DNA from: QHBQ01 sp038230695
Lineage (GTDB): Bacteria; Chloroflexota; Chloroflexia; QHBQ01
Length of the DNA stretch: 19,366 nt
Assembly: GCA_038230695.1 (NCBI GenBank)
Contig: JBBRMT010000071.1
Coordinates: forward strand, 1-19,366
Direction: 5' to 3'
Part shown: piece after piece, positions 13,565 through 19,366 of the stretch
Layout of the letters: each line of letters begins with the position of its first letter
How positions within the stretch are numbered: the stretch's first letter is position 1
Position numbers and translations under genes: made by a program
The notes under the pieces: generated by a model
The model's database searches: none
The model's input: only the letters and a program-made list of their open reading frames with translations
Told to the model about the DNA's origin: nothing

Positions 13565-14503
13565 TTACATTATGCCCTCTTGCGCCGCCAGGCTCTTTTC
13601 CTCAATCTGCAAGGTGGCGTGTTCGATACCGTATTTCTGATGCAGCATATCCTGCACATCGCAGAGAGTGCCGTGGGCATCATAGCCAGGTGTGTGCCTG
13701 TCCACCAGAATATGGGCGCTGAGGGCTTCCACGCCGGAGGTGATGGTCCAGGCGTGTAGGTCATGCACCTCGCGCACGCAGGGCATGGCACGGATGTCGG
13801 CTTCCATCTGGGTAAGGTTCAGGCGGGCGGGGGTGGCTTCGAGCAATATGTCAACCGCCTCGCGCAGCAGCGTCCAGGTGCGCGGCAGGATAAACAGAGC
13901 GATGGCAACGCTGAAGATGGGGTCAGCGTAATACCAACCGCTAAAAAGCATTACCACGCCCGCGACCAGCGCCCCCGCGCTGCCCAGCGCGTCGCTCACC
14001 ACCTCGTAGAACGCGCCCTTCATGTTCAGGCTTTCGCCCGCCGCGCCCACCAGCAGGCGCACATTGAGCAGATTGACGCTAAGGCCAACCGCTGCCACCA
14101 CCATCATCAACCCGCTCTGCACCGCTTCGGGCTGGCGGAAGCGTTGCCAAGCCTCGAACAAAATGTAGCCGCTGAGGGCAAACAGAATGATGCCGTTCGC
14201 CAGCGCGGCTAGGATCTCCAACCGATAGTAGCCATAGGTCTTCTGGCGGGTGGCGGGCCGCTCGGCGAACCAGATCGCCAGCAGGGCCATGCCCTCGCCA
14301 AATACGTCGGTGAGCAAATGGATGGAGTCGGCGAATAGGGTCAGCGAGTTTGCCAGCCAACTTCCGAGTAGTTCGGCGAAGAATATAATCGCGGTCAGGG
14401 CCAGGGCAATCTTCAGCCTACCCTTGTTGCGCCCTGCACCGCTGGCAAGGTGGCTATGGCTATGTGGCTGTGGCACCGTTGTCGTGATGGTATCTTGTGC
14501 CAA
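13565..14503 (-). CDS. Cation diffusion facilitator (CDF) transporter, downstream of a pair
   Basis: The 312-residue product is a six-helix CDF exporter of Zn/Co/Cd-type metals by proton antiport. Seen: a short His-rich head (PHSHSH, 13-18), HLLTD at 62-66 in TM2, EVVSDALGSAG at 167-177 in TM5 and a C-terminal cytoplasmic domain (MPCVREVHDLHAWTITSGVEALSAHILV) ending at about 312. The TM5 metal site has Glu167 where the Zn transporters ZitB/CzcD have His (HxxxD). The frame is open upstream, but those codons overlap the first transporter gene; the TTG at 14503 (MAQDTITTTV) has AGGAGG 6 nt upstream and is chosen. It begins 19 bp after the other CDF gene, so one operon is likely. Confidence 0.9.
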   Translation of the reverse strand: MAQDTITTTVPQPHSHSHLASGAGRNKGRLKIALALTAIIFFAELLGSWLANSLTLFADSIHLLTDVFGEGMALLAIWFAERPATRQKTYGYYRLEILAALANGIILFALSGYILFEAWQRFRQPEAVQSGLMMVVAAVGLSVNLLNVRLLVGAAGESLNMKGAFYEVVSDALGSAGALVAGVVMLFSGWYYADPIFSVAIALFILPRTWTLLREAVDILLEATPARLNLTQMEADIRAMPCVREVHDLHAWTITSGVEALSAHILVDRHTPGYDAHGTLCDVQDMLHQKYGIEHATLQIEEKSLAAQEGIM

Positions 14504-14522
14504 CCTCCGCCTCCTATACAGG

Positions 14523-15653
14523 TTAACCTGAATTGCGGGCATGGTGGGTGGTGAGGGCATGGGCATCAGCGCCAAAGTGACCGCAGGGGTCAACATGAAC
14601 GTTGATTTCCGATAGGCGGGGCATTGCATGGAACAAGGCGTGGCGTACCTGCTCGGCAATCTGGTGGCTAGCCAGGGTGGGCAAATCCTGGTCAACGATG
14701 ATGCTCAGTTCGGCGTGTAGCTGATGACCAATCCAGCGCAACTGGATATCGTGAACCGCTTGCACGCCAGCAACCGCATTTGTGGTCTGCTCGATATTGC
14801 TAACCATTGCAGGGTCAACCGCATCCATCAGCCGCTGCCACATCGTCGCCGCCGTATCCTTGACGATGAACAGAATCGCAATGCTAATCAGCAAGCCAAT
14901 CAGCGCGTCGGCAGTGGGGAAGCCGAGCGCCACGCCGATTACCCCCAACAGCACCGCCAGGCTGGTGATACCATCGGCGCGGGCGTGTTGCCCATCAGCC
15001 ACCAGTGCGGCGCTGCCAATCTCGTTGCCCACCCTGATGCGGAACACCGCTACTGCCTCATTGCCGAGGAAACCAACGAAGGCGGCCACCGCCACCCAGC
15101 CGAGGTTGGTGACAGGCAGGGGATTAAAGAACTTCGTCAGCGACTCGTAGGCGGCCAACGCCGCGCTGAGGAAGATGACCAGCACGATTAGCACCCCGGC
15201 GATGTCCTCGGCACGGCCATAGCCGTAAGTGTAACGCCTATTGACCGCGCGTTGGCCCAGCGAAAAGGCAATCCAGAGTGGCACCGCAGTGAAAGCATCA
15301 GCGAAGTTGTGGATGGTATCGGCAAGCAGCCCGACGCTGCCGCTGACCAGGACGACTATTAGCTGCAGTATGGCAGTAGCGCCGAGGCCAAGCAGCGAAA
15401 CCTTCAGCGCCCAGCGGCCACGGTCGCTGCCTTCCAGCGCATCATCGGCGTTCATTTCGCTGTGGCTGTGGCTATGACTGAACGGCAACAATGCCCGCAA
15501 TGTCCCCAGCCAGCCGGTGGGATGCTCTTGGGCATGATCATGTTCGTGGGCGGGGTCATGCTCGTGGTCATGCGGGTGGACATCATCATGCTCGTGATCG
15601 TGATCATGCTCGTGGTCGTGGTCATACCCAGCCACATTTGGTAGCTGACTCAT
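14523..15653 (-). CDS. Cation diffusion facilitator (CDF) transporter with long His/Asp-rich N-terminus
   Basis: The 376-residue product is a heavy-metal exporter of the CDF family. Seen: residues 11-44 are almost alternating His with Asp/Glu (14 His), followed by HSHSHS at 60-65, a probable cytoplasmic metal-binding tail. Then come six predicted transmembrane helices with HNFAD (115-119) in TM2 and HARAD (223-227) in TM5, the classic His-Asp/His-Asp site associated with Zn and Cd. The C-terminal domain carries VQAVHDIQLRWIGHQLHAEL and a final NVHVDPCGHFG. ATG 15653 has AGGAGG 7 nt upstream. It is the first gene of a two-transporter operon. No metal-responsive regulator gene is next to it. 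Confidence 0.93.
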   Translation of the reverse strand: MSQLPNVAGYDHDHEHDHDHEHDDVHPHDHEHDPAHEHDHAQEHPTGWLGTLRALLPFSHSHSHSEMNADDALEGSDRGRWALKVSLLGLGATAILQLIVVLVSGSVGLLADTIHNFADAFTAVPLWIAFSLGQRAVNRRYTYGYGRAEDIAGVLIVLVIFLSAALAAYESLTKFFNPLPVTNLGWVAVAAFVGFLGNEAVAVFRIRVGNEIGSAALVADGQHARADGITSLAVLLGVIGVALGFPTADALIGLLISIAILFIVKDTAATMWQRLMDAVDPAMVSNIEQTTNAVAGVQAVHDIQLRWIGHQLHAELSIIVDQDLPTLASHQIAEQVRHALFHAMPRLSEINVHVDPCGHFGADAHALTTHHARNSG

Positions 15654-15714
15654 GGCGTTCCCTCCTGATAAGTTCGCCTGCTAGCACCTATGTCTGCCAA
15701 CAAGCAGTCATACA

Positions 15715-15745
15715 ATTATACAGGTAAGCGCAGTGCCACTGTCAA
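15715..15745 (-). promoter_or_regulatory. Promoter for the CDF operon
   Basis: Perfect TTGACA (15745-15740) and perfect TATAAT (15720-15715) on the minus strand, but with a 19-nt spacer; an overlapping TGTATA gives 17. The leader is about 55 nt. Non-optimal 19-nt spacing is known for promoters switched by MerR-type metal regulators, so this deserves note, but no such regulator is in the window. Confidence 0.6.
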
Positions 15746-15784
15746 GGTTGTTGATATAAGGTATCATAAATGGTGATGCGGATG

Positions 15785-15813
15785 TTTACATAAACGTAGC
15801 ATGATGGTATAAT
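15785..15813 (+). promoter_or_regulatory. Promoter for the TPR-methyltransferase gene
   Basis: TTTACA (15785-15790), 17-nt spacer, TATAAT (15808-15813). The predicted start near 15820 is about 100 nt before the ATG. It faces away from the CDF promoter 40 bp to the left. Confidence 0.7.
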
Positions 15814-15839
15814 GTTGTCACCAACCTTCCTTCACACTA

Positions 15840-15897
15840 CCCTCTCCCACAAGGGGAGCGGGGATGTAGCCCTACCTTCTCCCTAAAAGGCGAGGGA
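15840..15897. repeat. CCCTCTCCC-type repeat in the TPR gene leader
   Basis: CCCTCTCCC-ACAA-GGGGAG at 15840-15858, then CCTTCTCCCTAAAAGGCGAGGG at 15873-15894. Both can form hairpins in the leader and resemble the palindrome at 5137-5160. Confidence 0.5.
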
Positions 15898-15918
15898 ATA
15901 CTACGAGGAAAACCACCC

Positions 15919-18900
15919 ATGTCGTTCGCCCACCGCTGGAGCATCCGCAACCTACTCACCGCCCTGGTGGTATTCTTCATCCTGCTGGCGGCGATGGTGA
16001 TTGTCCTCAATCTGATTGGGGTACAATCGTCGGTCAACTTCGCGCTAAAGATCATCATCGCCATCGGTCTGCTGGTGGTGTGGGTGGCGCTGAACATCCC
16101 ACCGCCGCGCCCGCCCAGCGGCAACTTCGTGCTGGCCCTGCCAGAGTTTGGCGAACAGGTTCATGACCTGGGCAAGTCCACTGCGCGAGGAGAGGCGTTC
16201 ACCATCCGCCCGGTGCCGCGCAGTCTGCTTGAGGAACTCAACCTGGAGTTCGATCTGCGGAGCCTGCTCAACTTCACCCACCTGTTGCCCCGCCGCCGGC
16301 CTGCGCCACAGCCGCAAGCATCCAGCGGGGGCGCGGCAGTAGTCGCGTTGCCCACTCGCCAGCTTAACCCCACCGCAACCCTGCCCCAGCCCGGGGCAGG
16401 GGGTGTCGGACTCTCCACTCGAAGCGGGGGCGGGGTTTCTGGATTGCTGCCTCGCGATGGAGGCGGGGCTTTGGTTACAACTCGCATCAGTGAAGCTATG
16501 CTGCCCGCGCCGCTAACGGTTGCCGCCCCCCCCGCCGATGCCCGCGAACTTACCGACCGCCTCAACGACCGCATCACCGCGCAGTTCCGCGAGGCGGATG
16601 CGTCCGAAGCAGCAATTGGCCGCGCCCCTTTTGCCGCCAGCGAGACGGAGGCGCTGGCCCGCGCCCGCGCCATGAAGGCGACTGCGTTGCTGTGGGGCTG
16701 GCTGAAGGGCAGCAGCAAGCGCGAACGTTACTTCCACCCCATCTTCCAGATCATCCGCCCTATCGAGGCGCAACTGCTGGGCGATCGTGAGGAGATGCGG
16801 CTGGCCGGTCTCAGCCAGGTCAACATCAGCGATCAACGAGCCAGCCGTCCCAATACCCTGCTCTTCCTCATCAGCGGGCTGGCCTGTTACGCAGGGCGCG
16901 ACTTCGATCAGGCGGTTAGCGAGTTCAAGATGGCGTTGATCAGCGCGATTATCGCCGCCGACGACGATGGGGCTGCGCTGATGGATCAGGCGATTGTCCG
17001 CTTCTACCTTGCCAACTGCTACTACCTGTCTGGCGAGACTGCGGCTGCCGAGCATGAATATCAGCTTGCCGCCAAGGCCGACCCGCTGATGGCCGAGGCG
17101 TATCAGAACCTGGGCATTGTGCAGCGGGCGCAGGGCAGGCTCGACGAGGCCGCCCGCAACCTGCAAGCGGCGGTGCGCCTCAGCCCCAGCGGAGTGTCGG
17201 CCCTGTATGACCTGGGCATTGTCTACATAAACCAGAACCAGCCCGCCCGCGCCCGTGCCGCCTTCCAGAAGGCGCTCTCTACCGTGGCGGCAGCTAGCGA
17301 CGGGGTACGTCAGACGGGGCCGCTTGCCGCTGCCACCGCCCGCGAACTGGCCTCCGCGCACCGTGGGCTGGCCCTGGCCTTCCGCGCCGAGGGCAACCCC
17401 ACCCAGGCGTTGGGCCATCTGCAAGAGGCGCTCAAGGCATATCCGCAATTTGCGGCGGTGCATATGGATATGGCCGCCATCTACCACGCGCAGGACGAGA
17501 ACGAACGGGCCGAGCGTGAATTGCTGGCCGCGCTGGATGTTGCCCCCAACATGGCCGAGGCCCACTACACTCTAGGCCTGATCTATCGCGCCGAGGGGCG
17601 GGTTGATGCTGCCGCTGACCAGTTCCGCGACGCGATCCAGATTAAACCCGACTTCCCCGAAGCGCACTACGACCTGGGCTTGCTATACAAGAGCCAGGGC
17701 CAACTGGACCTCGCGGTACGCCAGTTCAAGGAAGCGACCACCATCCAGCCCGCCGATGCCGAAACCTTTATCAACCTGGGGCTGGGCCACAAGGATGAGG
17801 GCAACCTGAGCGAAGCGGCGCAGCAGTTCCGCCAGGCCATCAGCCTGGAGCCTAACAACGCCGAGGCCCACCACCAGCTTGCCAGCGTCTACCAGGCCAG
17901 CAGCGACCCTGGCGCAGCGATAACAGAGTACGAGGCCGCGCTCAAGCTCAACCCCGACCTCGCCAACGCCTATCACCAACTGGCGATTATTTACAAGGGG
18001 CGCAAACAATACGACGCGGCGATTGCCGAGTTGCAGCGTGCGATCAAGCTGAACCGCCGCGATGCCTACGCCTACTACCTGATGGGGACGGTACATGTGG
18101 CGCAGCGGCAGCTTGACCAGGCGTTCGAGGCGTTCCGCATTGCCCTCACCTACAATCCCGACCTGGCCGAGGCGCACTATAACCTGGGCGTGGTGCTGAC
18201 CAGTCGCGGGCGGCAGGACGAGGCAGTGACCGAGTTCCAGCAGGTGATTCGGCTGAAGCCCGATGACCCGCAGGCGTACTTCGTGCTGGGCATCGCCTTG
18301 CGCGACTTGCAACGTTACGACGATTCGGCCAACGCGCTTGCCAACGCAACCCGCCTCAACCCCGACTGGCCCGAGGCCCGCTACAACCTGGGGCGCGTCT
18401 ACCTCGCCGCTGGCAAGCCGGAGATGGCAATGGGCGAGTTGCTCGATACCTTGCGCCTGCAGCCGGACAACGACAAGGCCCGCTACCAGCTTGCCTCCGC
18501 TTACGCAGGCGCGGGGCGCATCAGCAACGCCATCGAAACCTTCATCGAACTGCTGCGCCACGACCCCAATAACGCCGAGGCTTACTACAACCTGGGCATT
18601 GCGTATACCGGCCTGGGGCAGAATGAGAACGCTGCCCGTAGCTTCTATCAGGCGGTGCGCCTGCGCCCCGCCGATGCCGAAGCCTACAACAGCCTGGGCA
18701 TCGCGCTGAAGACGCTGGGGCGAGTGGACGAAGCGATCGCATCCTTCAAGCAAGCCATTGCCCTCAACCCCACCTACGCCCAGGCCCATTACAATCTAGG
18801 CCAGGCATACACTGCCATCAACGCCGTATCGCAGGCAATCGAGGAGTTCCGCAAGTACGAGGAGCTTGGCGGCAAGATTGGAAGATTAAAGATTTTGGAA

Positions 18901-19366
18901 GCCAACACCCTGTTTCACGCTGACAACCTGCCCACCCTCCGGCGATATGTGGCTGACGACAGCGTGGATCTCGTCTACCTCGACCCACCCTTCAACAGCA
19001 ACGCCAACTACGACCTGCTGAATAGGGCTGGGGATGGTATAAGGGCGAAGCGGGCATTTGCTGACACCTGGCGTTGGGATGAGCGGGCGGCGGCGGATTA
19101 CACGCTGGCAATGCAGGCGGGCGGAACGGTAGCCCGTTATATGCAGGGCTTCTGCGCGATGTTGGGCGATGGGGGAATGCTTGCTTACCTGGCGATGCTT
19201 GCGCCGCGTCTGGTGGAGCTACGACGGGTGTTGAAGCCAACTGGCAGCCTCTACCTGCACTGCGACCCCACTGCCAGCCACTACCTCAAGCTGCTGCTCG
19301 ATGCCGTATTCGGCGCGACCCACTTCCAGAATGAGCTAATCTGGCATTATCAGACTGGCGGAGCAA
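15919..19366 (+). CDS. Membrane-anchored TPR protein fused in frame to a DNA methyltransferase (C-terminus beyond window)
   Basis: One frame of at least 1149 codons has no stop up to the window end. Order seen: two membrane helices (about 12-34 and 41-59), a domain to about 122, a Pro/Gly-rich linker (about 123-190), a helical part, then about 19 TPRs (315-985), of which residues 476-985 are 15 uninterrupted 34-residue units (pattern NAEAHYNLG...A...F..AI.L.P). After AIEEFRKYEELGG and a short linker, the methyltransferase starts: NTLFHADNL, SVDLVYLDPPFNSNANYDLL with DPPF at 1022-1025, RRVLKPTGSLYLHCDPTASHYLKLLLDAVFG and NELIW. DPPF ahead of the missing FxGxG motif fits a beta-class N6-adenine/N4-cytosine enzyme. 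ATG 15919 follows GAGGA. A TTG at 18895 with GGAAGA 9 nt upstream could start the methyltransferase separately. TPRs normally bind proteins; the two-helix topology would place TPRs and methylase in the cytoplasm. Confidence 0.85.
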   Translation, partial: MSFAHRWSIRNLLTALVVFFILLAAMVIVLNLIGVQSSVNFALKIIIAIGLLVVWVALNIPPPRPPSGNFVLALPEFGEQVHDLGKSTARGEAFTIRPVPRSLLEELNLEFDLRSLLNFTHLLPRRRPAPQPQASSGGAAVVALPTRQLNPTATLPQPGAGGVGLSTRSGGGVSGLLPRDGGGALVTTRISEAMLPAPLTVAAPPADARELTDRLNDRITAQFREADASEAAIGRAPFAASETEALARARAMKATALLWGWLKGSSKRERYFHPIFQIIRPIEAQLLGDREEMRLAGLSQVNISDQRASRPNTLLFLISGLACYAGRDFDQAVSEFKMALISAIIAADDDGAALMDQAIVRFYLANCYYLSGETAAAEHEYQLAAKADPLMAEAYQNLGIVQRAQGRLDEAARNLQAAVRLSPSGVSALYDLGIVYINQNQPARARAAFQKALSTVAAASDGVRQTGPLAAATARELASAHRGLALAFRAEGNPTQALGHLQEALKAYPQFAAVHMDMAAIYHAQDENERAERELLAALDVAPNMAEAHYTLGLIYRAEGRVDAAADQFRDAIQIKPDFPEAHYDLGLLYKSQGQLDLAVRQFKEATTIQPADAETFINLGLGHKDEGNLSEAAQQFRQAISLEPNNAEAHHQLASVYQASSDPGAAITEYEAALKLNPDLANAYHQLAIIYKGRKQYDAAIAELQRAIKLNRRDAYAYYLMGTVHVAQRQLDQAFEAFRIALTYNPDLAEAHYNLGVVLTSRGRQDEAVTEFQQVIRLKPDDPQAYFVLGIALRDLQRYDDSANALANATRLNPDWPEARYNLGRVYLAAGKPEMAMGELLDTLRLQPDNDKARYQLASAYAGAGRISNAIETFIELLRHDPNNAEAYYNLGIAYTGLGQNENAARSFYQAVRLRPADAEAYNSLGIALKTLGRVDEAIASFKQAIALNPTYAQAHYNLGQAYTAINAVSQAIEEFRKYEELGGKIGRLKILEANTLFHADNLPTLRRYVADDSVDLVYLDPPFNSNANYDLLNRAGDGIRAKRAFADTWRWDERAAADYTLAMQAGGTVARYMQGFCAMLGDGGMLAYLAMLAPRLVELRRVLKPTGSLYLHCDPTASHYLKLLLDAVFGATHFQNELIWHYQTGGA
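16379..16401. repeat. 9-bp-stem palindrome inside the TPR-protein linker
   Basis: CCCTGCCCC-AGCCC-GGGGCAGGG lies in the coding region of the Pro/Gly-rich linker (about residues 154-161) and is followed by GGGGGCGGGG-type tracts to about 16470. It looks like a dispersed repeat absorbed into a flexible linker. Confidence 0.6.

Noticed and set aside
14504..14695. N-terminal extension of the second CDF transporter
   Set aside because: It overlaps the first transporter gene in another frame; TTG 14503 has AGGAGG 6 nt upstream and gives a normal CDF length.
16513..17565. Long minus-strand frame (350 codons) opposite the TPR gene
   Set aside because: It is an antisense shadow of the repetitive, GC-rich TPR coding sequence; the plus frame shows clear TPR motifs throughout.
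17683..18789. Long minus-strand frame (368 codons) opposite the TPR repeats
   Set aside because: Its quasi-periodic Gly/Val/Leu-rich product mirrors the 102-bp TPR periodicity and has no recognisable domain.

Overview
The window is GC-rich bacterial DNA, densely coded and mostly on the minus strand. Housekeeping genes are mixed with accessory genes and many short interspersed repeats. The gene content, the recurrent short palindromes of the type GTAGGGGCG-N-CGCCCTG and the 7-bp tandem arrays suggest a filamentous-type Chloroflexota bacterium. That assignment rests on memory of such genomes, not on a search, and is tentative.

Layout from the left edge, minus strand unless stated. A tightly packed metabolic block holds a partial pyrimidine-nucleoside phosphorylase (1-723), alanine racemase (720-2009), NAD(P)H-hydrate dehydratase (2014-3042), NAD(P)H-hydrate epimerase (3304-4029), an unknown decapeptide-repeat protein (4034-4501), holo-ACP synthase (4652-5122) and UDP-glucose 6-dehydrogenase (5173-6471, with its own good sigma-70-type promoter). 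Transcription runs from ugd towards pdp. The two hydrate-repair enzymes (epimerase and dehydratase) work together on damaged NAD(P)H. Next come a membrane-anchored FecR-like protein coupled to an acylphosphatase (6691-8381), tRNA-guanine transglycosylase with a repeat-derived N-terminal extension (8435-9772), and a cold-shock protein with a long structured leader and a near-consensus promoter (9995-10528).

The accessory part starts with a beta-propeller, sorbosone/glucose-dehydrogenase-like protein (10667-12238). It continues with a lower-GC two-gene unit: an unknown 200-aa protein followed, with a 1-nt overlap, by a PIN-domain gene carrying an in-frame TAA (12252-13456). Two tandem cation-diffusion-facilitator transporters follow (13565-15653), the upstream one with a long His/Asp-rich N-terminus.

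The only large plus-strand gene starts at 15919 and is still open at the window end (at least 1149 codons). It encodes two membrane helices, a linker, about 19 TPR repeats and then, in the same frame, the start of a DNA methyltransferase with a DPPF motif. This apparent membrane-anchored TPR-methyltransferase fusion is the most unusual object here. Good promoters face away from each other between it and the transporter operon.

Repeats are a second theme. Palindromic elements and heptamer arrays lie in nearly every intergenic gap, and several appear to have been absorbed into coding sequence (tgt N-terminus, TPR-protein linker, acpS C-terminus, possibly nnrD). No tRNA, rRNA, CRISPR array or transposase was seen.
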